From: Pelagerythrobacter marensis
GTDB lineage: Bacteria; Pseudomonadota; Alphaproteobacteria; Sphingomonadales; Sphingomonadaceae
Length of the DNA stretch: 64,000 bases
Direction of reading: 5' to 3'
NCBI RefSeq assembly: GCF_036700095.1
Contig: NZ_CP144918.1
Coordinates: 249,001 to 313,000, forward strand
The notes below the pieces were generated by a model. It saw nothing but the letters and a program-made list of their open reading frames with translations, did no database searches and was not told where the DNA came from. The position numbers were made by a program, and so were the translations under genes. Of this stretch, positions 1-9,854 are shown piece after piece. Every line of letters begins with the position of its first letter. The stretch's first letter is position 1.

Positions 1-2774
1 ACTGGCTGCCCCCTTCGAACGACGCGCCGCCCATGAAGCTGGTGACGGTGCCGTTCCATTCGCGCTCGATATCGCGCGAGACGACCTCGTCGCCCACCGT
101 AGCGTCGAAGTGGCGGGTCCCGTCGAAATCGACCATGCCGATGCCGGCGCGCGCGAAAGTCTGCAGGCCGCCCCACTTGCCAACCCAGTGCGCGGCAATC
201 TCGTAAGTCCCCGAATGGACCGCGCTGGTGTCGCCGATGTCATGGCGGTTCCACAGATAAGTGATCGTCCCGCCGAAACGGCCGAGCCCGGTGGAGATTT
301 CCGCCCCCGCGGCAAAGCCGAGGCCGCTCTGGTCGTAGGCGGCCGTTTCGCCCTGGTCCTTCTGCGAGCCCCAGCCCCCGGCATCGAAGATCAGATGGAT
401 CTTGGACGTCGGTTCGATCGGTCCCTGCGGATCGGTCAGGAAACGCGACATCGTCCGCATACCCAGGCTCACGCCTTCGAATGCGCCGCCGGCGTGATCG
501 GGAAGCATAAGGGTGACGGTATCGCGAAACGAATCGCCATCGGTGATGTTGAGGAAGACGCCGGCGATTTCCTCGTCCTCGCCCAGCGCGTCGAGGATCG
601 CGTCGTAGGCAGCGGACTGCGACCGGTTGAGCCCCAGTTCGGTGGTCGTCTTGCGGTCGATATCGACCGCCAGCTCGTTCGCCGCCTCGTCCGCGTCGAT
701 CGTCGCCTTGTACATGAACGGCAGCAGCGAGCTGTCGCCCTCGAGTTCGTCGCCGACCTGCAGGTCGCCCGCAGTGAGCACGACATAGCGCCCTTCGGCA
801 TCGTCGATATCCGCCAGGCGGAAACGCAGCTTCGCATCGTCTTCGAACGTGGCCGTTCCGGCCACGTCGATCATCGTGCCTTCGCCCGCGTCCTTGTCCA
901 GCGTCACGTCGAGGATCGCGCCCGACGCCAGATCGAGCGAGCCGATCGCCGTCGGCCGCGAAAGCCCGAGAACCCCGCCATCGACCCTGACCGCAAGATT
1001 GGCCGCGTTGGTCAGCGTTCCGACGAACTGCGCCGACCCGGCAAGCGTGAGTTCGTCCGCGCCGCCGCCGAAATCGACCGAACCGTCGAACACCGACTTG
1101 CCGGCGAGGCTCATCGTATCGTCGCCGCCGCCGAACACGACCGAACCGGTCTGCTCGGCGTCGCCCGACAGCGCGAGCCTGTTGTCGCCCGCGCCGAAGG
1201 CGACTTTGCCAGCGACCGTGCCGTCGGCGATCTCGAACGTGTCGTCGCCGCTGCCGAACAGGACATTGCCTTCGATCGAGGGGGCGTCCTTGCCCGATGC
1301 CACTTCCGTCTGCCGCACGGTAACGCCCGCGGTGTTTGCCGACAGGTCGATCGCAATATTGCGATCCGAAGCGGCATCGGCACCGGTGGCCGAAATCGCG
1401 CCGCTGTTTTCGATCAGCGCGACGCCGCCGCTGCGGTCGACGATCGCGGTCGCGGTGCCATCCTTGCCCGAAACGCCGGCCTCGATCGTTCCACTGTTGC
1501 GGATCGTTTCGACGCTGGCGCCTTCGTCCACCACCACGGCCACGGCCAGCGATTCGTCGTCGTTCCCCGCGCTGGCGCTGATGGTCCCGGAGTTGCGGAT
1601 TTCGGGCACGGTGGCGTCGGCGCCGATGCGCAGCGCGGTCGCCTCCGCCGCGCCGATCGCCTTGGCGGCCACCGTACCGGAGATCGAGACGCCGTTGGCG
1701 ATATCGACCGCCCCGCCGCGCCCACCGATCACCAGACCGTTGCCGTCGACGCCCGAGTAGACGCCCGATCCGCCGACTTCGCCTTCGATAATGACGCCGA
1801 AATCGCTGCCGCTGCCCGCGACCGGTCCGATGGCGATGTCGCGATCTTCGGCACCGATCACCATTGCCGGCGCTTCGCCGGCGGAAACGACTTTGGCCGT
1901 GCCTTCCTTGTCGTCGTCGATCCCGTCGCCGTCTTCATCGTCGTTATTGGAATCGCTATCCTTAGGAGCTGCGGCGAGGACGATGCCGCCGGTCACGTCG
2001 CCTTCCACCACGAGAGCCGATCCGCCCTGGAGCTTGTCGTCGGCATCGAGCTTCGACTGGTCCGAAGGCGGTGTGGGGTAACGATATCCGGTGGAAGTGA
2101 TTTCCCCCTGCACGACCATTGCGCCATCGACATCCCCGCCGAAGCGCGCGCCGATCGCGCCTTCGCCCTGCGCCGTCACTTTGCCGGCCAGACGGACATT
2201 CCCGGTGATATCCTGCGTGTCGACCCCGACCGAATTGCTGCCGGTCACGGTGGTTTCGCCGTTGTGGGTGAAATCGCCGGTCAACGGCCCGCCCAGCGCG
2301 ATGCCGGCGGAATCGTTGCCTTCGACGACGATCTTGCCGCTGTTGGAAATGTCGCCGGTGTGCGCGCCCAGCGTGCGGATCCCGGCGCGCCCGGTGCCGA
2401 CCGCGAAAGGTCCGTCCGCGTCGCCGTCGTTGTCGATATCTTCGGGGGTATAAGTCTCGTCGATCGTGATCGTGCCTGAATTGACGATATCGCCGGTGGT
2501 GCCCGCCTCGGCCGCGATGCCGGTGGCGCCGTTGGCATTGGTGATCTTGATCGCGCCTTCGTTGGTGACGGTATGGTCGCTGTCCATCGTGACCGCGGTG
2601 CCGCCGGTGACGACGACCGAGCCATCCTCGTCGATTCGGATCGAATCGGGTGATCCGCTCTTGACCGTCGACGTCCGCACCGGCTGGGTCCGGTCGTCGG
2701 AGATCACGGTCTGGGCGGCCAGCGGGGTGGCAAGTGCGGCAATCGCGGTGGTCGCGAGCAAGTAGCGATTCATG
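1..2774 (-). CDS. Autotransporter (type V secretion), C-terminus cut by window edge
   Basis: About 924 residues are visible. Residues 1-21 (MNRYLLATTAIAALATPLAA) form a signal peptide, so export to the periplasm is expected. The long passenger is built of short repeats rich in Gly, Asn and Asp, such as VTNEGAI, ISNSGKI and IRNSGTI, typical of a beta-helix. Around residues 265-290 there is an Asp-rich stretch (NNDDEDGDGIDDD). From about residue 760 the pattern changes to alternating aromatic/hydrophobic strands (GGWGSQKDQG, LGFAAGAEIS, GTITYLWNRHDIG), which fits the start of the outer-membrane barrel; roughly 100 more residues should lie outside the window. The start is the ATG just before the signal peptide. 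It lies 126 bp downstream of a TonB receptor on the same strand. The passenger function (adhesin or other) cannot be told. Confidence 0.85.
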
Positions 2775-2900
2775 GGTCCTCCGGTCGGTTATCGACCGCA
2801 AGACGGAGCCGTCGCCGGCCAGCCTTGGCCCGAGCGCGGGAAATTTTTTCGCGTGCCGACAATATGCGGCAGCGCCGGTGCCGCCTCGATGAGAACGACC

Positions 2901-5285
2901 CTAGAAGGAAAGATCCAGCCCCAGCCGGAACGTGCGCGGACGCAGCGGCGTGATCTGTTCGCGCCCGATCTCGAACGGGGTGCCCAGCGCGAAGCGATTG
3001 CCTTCGGTATCGAAGAGGTTGGATATGCCGAGCGAAATGCCCAGATCCTCCCGCCCGATGCGGACGGTCAGCCCGCTGTCGAGATAGTCGCCCTGCTCCT
3101 CGCCCAGTTCGGGGCCGATCCCGAGGCGCGATTTGCCGACGTAACGGGTCCATCCCTGGGCGGTGAGCACGAGATCGCCCTGCAGCGGCCGCTGGTAGTC
3201 GAACCCCGCGCGCACATTGATCCGCGCGATATTGGGGATCTGGCCGATCCGGGTGGAGACCAGGGTCTGCGGGCTGTCGATCCGGCTGTCGTTCCACGAG
3301 AGGCCGCCTTCGATGCGCAAGCCGCGCGTTACCGCAACCCCGCCCGACAGGGTCGCCGTCCAGACCTGGCCGTCGCCGATATTGGCAGTGCTCGGCAGGC
3401 CGAGCGGATCGATGAAATCGGCCTGAATGTCGCGCCAGCGGGTGAAGGCGAGACTGCCGGCGAGATCGAACGCCCCCCGGCCCGGCTGCCCGTGGCGCGC
3501 GCCGACTTCGAAGGTGGCGGTGCGGTCGCTGCGGAACCGGCGGACGAAATCGCCGTCGATCGCAAGGCCGCCCGGCCGGAACCCTTCCTGATACTTGATG
3601 TAGAGCGCGGTGTCCGCGATCGGGCTGGCGGTGAGCGAGACCGATGGCAGAAACACCGTTTCATGGCGCTGGGCGGTCACTTCGGCACGCAGGAGCGCGA
3701 GGAACTGGTCGACATCCTCGCCCTGCCCGCCAAGCTCCGAACGGGTGACGCGCCCGCCCGCCGTGGCGACCAGGCCTTCGCGCAGGCGATAGCTCGCCTC
3801 GCCATAGACCGTCAGCTCGTCCACCGTATTGCGCACGCCGGTGCTCGCGGCCGTGGTCGAGCTGGCATTTTCGGGCCCGATCGTTTCGAAACCGCGCGTC
3901 AGCTGCGTGCGGCTGCGGGTATAGCTGGCCCCGGCAACCCAGCCGAAACGATCCTCCATCGGCTGCCAGATGCGGGTTTCGTTGGCGATCATGCGCGAAT
4001 CGTTGTCCTGCACGAACAGCCGGGCGGCGGTCGCGTCGGGCTGGGTCGCGTCGTAGCGTTCCTGGAGGTTCTGCCGGACAATGCCGGTGGAGGAACGGAA
4101 CCGCGCCGCCCCCAGTCTGCCGCTCACCACCACCTGCCCCTGCAGGTAATCGGCATCGAACCCCTCGGTGACATTGGCCGAACGGGTCAGCGGCGGCCCC
4201 TCGCGGTCGGCATACTGGCTGTCCTTACCCTCGGTCCACTGGCCGAGGCCGATCAGGTCGACGGTCCACCCACCACCTGCATCGAGCCGGGCGATGGCCC
4301 GCCCGCCGTAGATGTTGGTGCGGTTCACGTCGTCGCGGCCGATCAGGGGCTTATCGATATAGCCGCCCTGGCTTTCGGCATCGAACACCGCGCGCAGGGT
4401 CGCCCTCTCGCCCGCGAGCGGCAGGTTCATCACGGCGCTCAGGTCCGCGCCCAGCGCGCCGTGCTGGGTCGCCGAGCCGCCCATGCCCGCCGAAAGCGCG
4501 GTAACCCCCGGCTCCGGCTCGTTCGGCACCAGGCGGATGATCCCGCCCAGCGATCCCGCGCCGTAAAGCGTGCCCTGCGGCCCCTCGAGCACCTCGACCT
4601 TCTCCATGTCGGACAGGCGCAAGTCGGGATCGGGCGAATTGTAGCTCAGCCGCAAGTCGCCCAGATATTGCCCGACCGTCGCCTGTGTCGGCCCGGTAAA
4701 GCTCGAATCGGCGATGCCGCGAATGAACAGCTTGTTGCGCCCGCTGCCGAGATAGGTCGAGGTGACGCTGGCCACGCGATCGGCGATCCGGTCGGTTCCC
4801 ACGGGGCCGCCCAGGGTCAGCGAATCGCCGTCGAGAATCGTGATCTGCCCGGCATAGTCGCGCAGTTGCACGTCGCGCTTGCTGGCCAGAACCACGATCG
4901 GCACGGTCCCCACCCCGGGCGGAGGGGCCGCGGGCGGCGCCGCGGCGGGCCGGGCGGAGGCGCGCCGCGCGCCGCGGCCGGGCGCCGCGCGGCGATCGTC
5001 GGCAACCAGTCGCCAGCCCATCGATCCGGCGGCGATCGGCCGTGCGCCGATGGCTTGCGCCAGCCGCCTGACGGCTTCTTCCGTGCTGTACCGGCCGCGG
5101 ATCGCCGGCACCCGCCGCGCGGCCAGCTCGGGCGCAGCGATTACGATGCTGGTGCCGGTCTGGCGCGCGATCGCCGCCGCCGCATCGCCCGCCCGCCCCG
5201 CCGGCACGTCCACGCGCCGCTCCTCCGCCTGAACGGCGGTGGCGGCGAGAAGCGCGGCCATGACTATCGGCAGACGGTAAGGCAT
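2901..5285 (-). CDS. TonB-dependent receptor with N-terminal STN signalling domain (FecA type)
   Basis: 794 residues. A signal peptide (MPYRLPIVMAALLAATAVQA) is followed at about 25-95 by an STN (secretin/TonB N-terminal) domain (VDVPAGRAGDAAAAIARQTG). After a Pro/Ala-rich linker comes the plug (VLASKRDVQLRDYAGQITIL, VEVLEGPQGTLYGAGSLGG) and then the barrel, ending in the aromatic residue of RLGLDLSF. The STN domain is the part that talks to a FecR-type anti-sigma factor, and such a gene lies immediately upstream with a 2-bp gap. By family knowledge it takes up a ferric chelate or another scarce nutrient across the outer membrane and signals occupancy inward. The ATG at 5285 is preferred over an in-frame TTG two codons upstream. 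The substrate is not deducible. Confidence 0.92.
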   Translation of the reverse strand: MPYRLPIVMAALLAATAVQAEERRVDVPAGRAGDAAAAIARQTGTSIVIAAPELAARRVPAIRGRYSTEEAVRRLAQAIGARPIAAGSMGWRLVADDRRAAPGRGARRASARPAAAPPAAPPPGVGTVPIVVLASKRDVQLRDYAGQITILDGDSLTLGGPVGTDRIADRVASVTSTYLGSGRNKLFIRGIADSSFTGPTQATVGQYLGDLRLSYNSPDPDLRLSDMEKVEVLEGPQGTLYGAGSLGGIIRLVPNEPEPGVTALSAGMGGSATQHGALGADLSAVMNLPLAGERATLRAVFDAESQGGYIDKPLIGRDDVNRTNIYGGRAIARLDAGGGWTVDLIGLGQWTEGKDSQYADREGPPLTRSANVTEGFDADYLQGQVVVSGRLGAARFRSSTGIVRQNLQERYDATQPDATAARLFVQDNDSRMIANETRIWQPMEDRFGWVAGASYTRSRTQLTRGFETIGPENASSTTAASTGVRNTVDELTVYGEASYRLREGLVATAGGRVTRSELGGQGEDVDQFLALLRAEVTAQRHETVFLPSVSLTASPIADTALYIKYQEGFRPGGLAIDGDFVRRFRSDRTATFEVGARHGQPGRGAFDLAGSLAFTRWRDIQADFIDPLGLPSTANIGDGQVWTATLSGGVAVTRGLRIEGGLSWNDSRIDSPQTLVSTRIGQIPNIARINVRAGFDYQRPLQGDLVLTAQGWTRYVGKSRLGIGPELGEEQGDYLDSGLTVRIGREDLGISLGISNLFDTEGNRFALGTPFEIGREQITPLRPRTFRLGLDLSF

Positions 5286-5287
5286 CC

Positions 5288-6241
5288 TCAACGGCTATCG
5301 ATCATCCAGCTATCCCCTTTGCGCCGCACGGCAACGCCGAACAGCGGCCCCACCGCCTGCGGGTCCTGCGCCAGCGGAGCGAGCGCGACGCTGCCGGTCG
5401 CGCGGCGGCCGGCAACCGCCGGGGCGGCGGCGAACGCGATCCCGGTGCTGGCGGACAGTTCGCGGGCAATCTCGCCCAGGGGGGCATTGTCGAACGTCAG
5501 GCGGCCCGTCTGCCACTCCCCGATCCGCGCGACCGGCACGGTCGACCGGCGATAGGCGTCGCTGCCGTCGGTCACGCTCAGCATGTCGCCGGGTTCGAGC
5601 CGGGCCGGCTTCCGCCCCGGATTGACCAGCACGACGCCTTCGGAAACGGCCACGCTGGTCGTCGTGCCGGCGCGGGTCACGTCGAAGACGGTGCCGGCAT
5701 CGACCAGGGTCTCCTCGCCGACCGAAACGGTGAACGGATCGCTCTCGTCGTGGCGGACGGTGAACAGCGCCCGGCCCCGCTCCAGCACGGCGAAGCGCGG
5801 CCGGTCCCGGTCGAGCGTCACGCGCGCGCCGCCGCCGAGGGCGATCTCGCTCCCGTCGTCCAGCGGCACGACCAGGGTTTCGCCGGCCTCGGTCTCGATC
5901 GTATAGCCCGATCCGCGCAACTGGAGAAAGCCGACCATCGCCACCAGCACCACGGTCGCCGCCAGCGCGGCCCAGCGCCAGCGCCCGGCCTGAGAAGCAA
6001 CGCCGCGGCCGGGCGCGCTTGCCCCCACCCCGGGCAGCGAAGCGTCGTCGTTGACCACGCGCGACGGCAGATCGGCTTCGGCCGCATCGGCCACTGCCGC
6101 CACTGCCCGGTCGTAGGCGCGCGCATGTTCGGGGTCCGCCTCCAGCCACAGGGTGAAGGCGTCCCAATCCTCGAACGAGGGGTCGCCGGTCTTCACGGCC
6201 CAGGCAATTGCGTCTTCGGTCATCCGGTCATCTTGCCCCAT
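5288..6241 (-). CDS. FecR-family anti-sigma factor / signal transducer
   Basis: 317 residues. The N-terminal FecR module has the usual WL-x-ADPEHARAYDRA pattern (DAFTLWLEADPEHARAYDRA), which binds the cognate ECF sigma factor. One transmembrane helix follows at about residues 95-112 (WAALAATVVLVAMVGFLQ). The periplasmic FecR domain (VVPLDDGSEIALGGGARVTL, GRALFTVRHDESDPFTV) comes next, and a small STN-like domain (LTFDNAPLGEIARELSASTG) ends the protein. The ATG at 6241 has a good Shine-Dalgarno (AAGGGG, 7 nt away), so it is chosen over upstream TTG and ATG codons. It sits between the sigma gene and the receptor, the standard cell-surface-signalling order. Confidence 0.9.
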   Translation of the reverse strand: MGQDDRMTEDAIAWAVKTGDPSFEDWDAFTLWLEADPEHARAYDRAVAAVADAAEADLPSRVVNDDASLPGVGASAPGRGVASQAGRWRWAALAATVVLVAMVGFLQLRGSGYTIETEAGETLVVPLDDGSEIALGGGARVTLDRDRPRFAVLERGRALFTVRHDESDPFTVSVGEETLVDAGTVFDVTRAGTTTSVAVSEGVVLVNPGRKPARLEPGDMLSVTDGSDAYRRSTVPVARIGEWQTGRLTFDNAPLGEIARELSASTGIAFAAAPAVAGRRATGSVALAPLAQDPQAVGPLFGVAVRRKGDSWMIDSR

Positions 6242-6279
6242 TGCGAGCCCCTTTCGCAGACAAGACGGAGCCATGCGCC

Positions 6280-6807
6280 TCAATCCTCATCCAGCCGCTC
6301 CCTGATCTCCAGAAGAGCGCGGTAGGCGCGCCTCAGATCGCTTTCCACCGTGCTCAGGCTGACGCCGAATTCCTCGGCCACGATCTTCTGCGGAACACCG
6401 TCGATCCGGTGCCGCCGGAAAATCGCGGCCGGACGCCGGCCGAGCGCATTGAGCGCGTCGGCCACGATCCGCGCGTGCTGGCGGCCGATCACGACCCGTT
6501 CTCCCGAAGGCGCGTCGGAGACGCCGGGATTTGCCGAACCCGCGACTTCGCTCCACGCCTGTTCGCGCCTGCGCGCCTGGCGTTCGGAGCGATAGCGGTC
6601 GATCATCACCAGGTCGGCGGTGCGGAACAGATAGGCCAGCGGAGAGGCCAGCGGGCCGGTGCGCGCGGCCGAGATCTTCAGCCAGACCTCGTGCACCAGA
6701 TCCTCCGCCGCATCGCCCGCCCCGCGCGCGCGCAGGAAACGCACCAGCCGCTCGCGATTCGCGAGGAAAGCGGCTTCGAGACCGTTCGGAGCGGGGTTGC
6801 TGGGCAC
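6280..6807 (-). CDS. ECF sigma factor, FecI-like
   Basis: 175 residues, the normal size for FecI-type sigma factors. Region 2 is visible as RERLVRFLRARGAGDAAEDL with VHEVWLKI and AYLFRTADLVMIDRYRSERQ. Region 4 is visible near the C-terminus as a helix-turn-helix (VPQKIVAEEFGVSLSTVESD). The GTG at 6807 is chosen because AAAAAGG lies 7 nt upstream; a longer in-frame extension has no sigma-like sequence. It should direct transcription of the receptor and perhaps itself when released by the FecR-like protein encoded next. Confidence 0.88.
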   Translation of the reverse strand: MPSNPAPNGLEAAFLANRERLVRFLRARGAGDAAEDLVHEVWLKISAARTGPLASPLAYLFRTADLVMIDRYRSERQARRREQAWSEVAGSANPGVSDAPSGERVVIGRQHARIVADALNALGRRPAAIFRRHRIDGVPQKIVAEEFGVSLSTVESDLRRAYRALLEIRERLDED

Positions 6808-6930
6808 GGCAAAACCTTTTTGGCGGCCGCGCGCGATACGGCAAATCCCGCCCCGGGGGAAGACGGCACCGCCCGGCATCGGCGGCCGCGCCCGGCGGCC
6901 GCGACGACTTTCTCCGCTCCGTCTTGTTCC

Positions 6931-6958
6931 TTTTCAAATATCGGGTATGTTGATTCGG
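6931..6958. promoter_or_regulatory. AT-rich GGTATG motif in divergent promoter region
   Basis: In the 192-bp divergent gap between the sigma factor and the first acyl-CoA dehydrogenase there is an AT-rich run followed by GGTATG (6944-6949). Similar AT-rich/GGTATG blocks occur ahead of other catabolic units (see 17901 and 21401). It is a candidate operator only; no true palindrome is evident. Confidence 0.25.
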
Positions 6959-6999
6959 CACGACCCGGAAAACGGGCGGCGACAATGGGAAGGATACCG

Positions 7000-8304
7000 A
7001 TGGCCTGGGATTTCGAGACCGAGCCCGAGTTTCAGGAGAAGCTCGACTGGATGGAGGATTTCGTCCGCGAGAAAGTGGAGCCGCTCGGCCTGCTGGACAT
7101 CCATCCCTACGATGTGAAGAATCCGCGCCGCAACGCGCTCGTCCGCCCTCTGCAGGACGAAGTGAAGGCGCAGGGCCTGTGGGCCTGCCACCTGGGGCCG
7201 GAGCTTGGCGGGCAAGGCTACGGCCAGGTCAAGCTGGGCCTGATGAACGAGATTATCGGCGGCGCCAGCTTCGCGCCGATCGTCTTCGGCTGCCAGGCGC
7301 CCGATACCGGAAATGCCGAGATTATCGCGCACTTCGGCACCCCGGAACAGAAAGAGCGGTATCTCGAGCCTCTGCTCGCCAACGAGATCGTCTCCGCCTT
7401 CTCGATGACCGAACCCCAGGGCGGATCGGACCCGACCGGCTTCGTCACCCGCGCCGAACAGGACGGCAATCACTGGAAGATCAACGGCGAGAAGTGGTTT
7501 TCCACCAATGGCAAATGGGCCGACTTCCTGATCGTCATGGCGGTCACCGATCCCGACGCGCCGCGCCACGAGCGCATGAGCATGTTCATCGTCCCCGTCG
7601 ACACCCCGGGGGTCGAGATCGTGCGCAACGTCGGCGTCTATGGCCAGCAGGAAGGCAGCGAGAGCTATATCCGCTATACCGACGTGCGCGTGCCGGCCGA
7701 TCACCTGCTCGGCGAACGCGGCGGGGCCTTCGCCATTTCGCAGACCCGGCTCGGCGGCGGGCGGGTTCATCATGCGATGCGCACGGTCGGCAACTGCCGG
7801 CGCCTGCTCGATCTGATGAGCCGGCGCGCCGTCAGCCGCACGACGCGGACCGGCACGATCGCCGATTACCAGGCGGTTCAGATGCAGATCGCCGACAGCT
7901 ATATCGAGCTGGAACAGTTCCGGCTGTTCGTGCTCAAGACCGCGTGGATGATCGACAAGCACCGCGACTATCGCAAGGTGCGCAAGGATATCGCCGCGAT
8001 CAAGGCGCTGATGCCGAAAGTCTATCACGATATCGCCGCGCGCTGCATCCATATCCACGGATCGCTGGGCGTCTCGAACGAAATGCCGTTTGCCGGCAAT
8101 CTCGTCGCCGCGATGGTCATGGGCATCGCCGACGGCCCGACAGAGGTGCACAAGGTCACCGTCGCGAAGCAGCATCTGCGCGGCTATCGCGACGTGGCCG
8201 ATCCGGTCTTCCCCGATTACTCTCTGCCCAACCGCCGCGCCGCCGCGCGGGCACTTTTCGATCCGGTTGACGAACTGGCCGAAGCGGCGGAGGCCACGGC
8301 ATGA
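7000..8304 (+). CDS. Acyl-CoA dehydrogenase, ACAD10/ACAD11-like
   Basis: 434 residues, a complete FAD-dependent acyl-CoA dehydrogenase. Visible are the substrate/FAD region FSMTEPQGGSDPTGF, WFSTNGKWADF, the HIHGSLGVSNEMPF segment and a C-terminal ADGPTEVHKVTVAK. The Asp-Gly-Pro-x-Glu-Val-His form, in place of the usual Tyr-Glu-Gly-Thr, is characteristic of the ACAD10/11 branch. That branch acts on 4-phosphorylated (originally 4-hydroxy) acyl-CoAs in concert with a kinase domain. The kinase-fold partner here is a separate gene at 25863. The ATG at 7000 is preferred (GGAAGG 6 nt upstream) over an ATG at 6985. The stop overlaps the next ATG (ATGA), so it is co-translated with the transporter. 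Exact substrate unknown. Confidence 0.9.
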   Translation: MAWDFETEPEFQEKLDWMEDFVREKVEPLGLLDIHPYDVKNPRRNALVRPLQDEVKAQGLWACHLGPELGGQGYGQVKLGLMNEIIGGASFAPIVFGCQAPDTGNAEIIAHFGTPEQKERYLEPLLANEIVSAFSMTEPQGGSDPTGFVTRAEQDGNHWKINGEKWFSTNGKWADFLIVMAVTDPDAPRHERMSMFIVPVDTPGVEIVRNVGVYGQQEGSESYIRYTDVRVPADHLLGERGGAFAISQTRLGGGRVHHAMRTVGNCRRLLDLMSRRAVSRTTRTGTIADYQAVQMQIADSYIELEQFRLFVLKTAWMIDKHRDYRKVRKDIAAIKALMPKVYHDIAARCIHIHGSLGVSNEMPFAGNLVAAMVMGIADGPTEVHKVTVAKQHLRGYRDVADPVFPDYSLPNRRAAARALFDPVDELAEAAEATA

Positions 8305-9836
8305 GCGCGAGCCGCGCCGCCCCCGCCGATCCTCCGGCGAGCGCGACCGATGCCGCAGACGCGCCGCCGATCACGCTCGCCACCCGCGTCAGCTACGGCG
8401 CGGGCGCAATGGCCAACGGGATCAAGGGCGCGGCATTCTCCAGCTACCTGATGCTCTATTTCAACCAGGTGGTCGGGGTGCCGGCAGCCATCGTCGGCAC
8501 CGCGCTCGCCTGCACCCTGCTGGTCGATGCGATCGTCGACCCGTTCCTCGGCCGCTGGGCGGACGTCACGCGGTCGCGCTGGGGCCGGCGCCATCCGTTC
8601 ATGTATGCCGCAGCGATCCCGACCACGGTATTCTTCTTCCTCACCTGGTTCCCGCCCGAGGGGCTGAGCCATATCCAGCTCGGCTTCTGGATTTTCGCCT
8701 TCGCCGCCGCCACCCGCGCCGCGATCAGCGCATTCGAGATCAACGCTTCGGCCATGGCGCCCGAGCTGACCGGCGATTATACCGAACGGACGCGGCTGTT
8801 CTCGCTGCGTTACTGGTTCGGCTACGCCGGTGCCTACGGCTTCACCGCGTTCTCGCTGGCGTTCATTTTCATCGAAAGCGACGCCTACCCGCGCGGGCAG
8901 CTCAACCCCGACAGCTATGTCAACTTCGCCGCACTGGGCGCGGCGCTGATTTTCCTGGCGATCCTGGTCTGTGCGGCGGGCACGCACAACCGGGTGCCGT
9001 GGATGCGGCAGGCGGACGGGCAGGCCGGCGATCCGGGAATGCCGGTGCGCGAGCACTTGCGCGAAATGTTCGCCGCTTTCCGCAACCGCGCGTTCCTCTC
9101 GATCTTCGGCTTCGGCGTATTCAAGTACACCGCGATCGGGCTTTACAGCGCGACCACGCTCTATTTCGGGACTTATCTGTTCAAGCTCAACACGGCGCAG
9201 CTCGCGCTGCTGACGCTGGACAGTTTCGTGGCCGCGACGCTGGCGGCGCCGCTGGCGCCGATCTTCTCCCGCTGGTTCGGCAAGCGCACGAGTTCGATGG
9301 TCTTCGCCGTGCTGGGCGTCTCGATCGGGCTCAGCCCCCTGCTGCTCAGCCTGTTCGGGCTGTTCTTCGTCCCCGGCGACACCCTGCTGGTGCCGGTGCT
9401 GTTCGCGATCGGGGCGATTTACGGCGCGATGGTCGCCATCTCGCTGATCAACACCAGCGCAATGCTCGCGGACGTGGTGGAAGACAGCGCGGTCGAAACC
9501 GGCCGGCACGCGGCCGGCACGTTCTTTTCCGCCTCCAGCTTCATGCAGCAATGTTCCAACGCGCTGGGCATTTTCGTCGCCGGGCAGGTCCTTGCGCTGG
9601 CCGAATTTCCCGAACGGGCGGATCCCGACACGATACCCCGGCCAGTGGTCGACAGCCTGCTGTTGCATTATATCCCGACGTCCATTTCGCTCTGGACGAT
9701 TGGCGCGCTGATCCTGCTGTTCTATCCGATCACCCGCGCCCGGCACGAACGGAATATCGAAATTCTTCGCGCGCGCGAAGCCGAGGCGCGCGAACAGGAG
9801 CAACGCGACGCGGCCCTGGGGGGGCCCGCCCGATAA
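8301..9836 (+). CDS. MFS transporter, GPH (sugar:cation symporter-like) family
   Basis: 511 residues with about 12 hydrophobic segments after a polar Ala/Pro-rich N-terminus of about 25 residues. The loop DPFLGRWADVTRSRWGRR is the GPH/MelB-type signature (D-P-x-x-G-x-x-x-D with GRRHPF). GPH proteins are cation symporters. In sphingomonads such genes often accompany catabolic clusters rather than sugar genes, so a hydrophobic acid or glycoside is equally possible. It overlaps the preceding dehydrogenase by 4 bp and is followed 18 bp later by the next dehydrogenase, so one operon is likely. Confidence 0.85.
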   Translation: MSASRAAPADPPASATDAADAPPITLATRVSYGAGAMANGIKGAAFSSYLMLYFNQVVGVPAAIVGTALACTLLVDAIVDPFLGRWADVTRSRWGRRHPFMYAAAIPTTVFFFLTWFPPEGLSHIQLGFWIFAFAAATRAAISAFEINASAMAPELTGDYTERTRLFSLRYWFGYAGAYGFTAFSLAFIFIESDAYPRGQLNPDSYVNFAALGAALIFLAILVCAAGTHNRVPWMRQADGQAGDPGMPVREHLREMFAAFRNRAFLSIFGFGVFKYTAIGLYSATTLYFGTYLFKLNTAQLALLTLDSFVAATLAAPLAPIFSRWFGKRTSSMVFAVLGVSIGLSPLLLSLFGLFFVPGDTLLVPVLFAIGAIYGAMVAISLINTSAMLADVVEDSAVETGRHAAGTFFSASSFMQQCSNALGIFVAGQVLALAEFPERADPDTIPRPVVDSLLLHYIPTSISLWTIGALILLFYPITRARHERNIEILRAREAEAREQEQRDAALGGPAR

Positions 9837-9854
9837 CATGTTGAGGAGAATCGA

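Noticed and set aside
110-2479. Long plus-strand open frame (789 codons) opposite the autotransporter
   Set aside because: Its product is Arg/Asp-rich with no domain, while the opposite strand encodes a signal peptide and a clear repeat protein. It is a high-G+C shadow frame.
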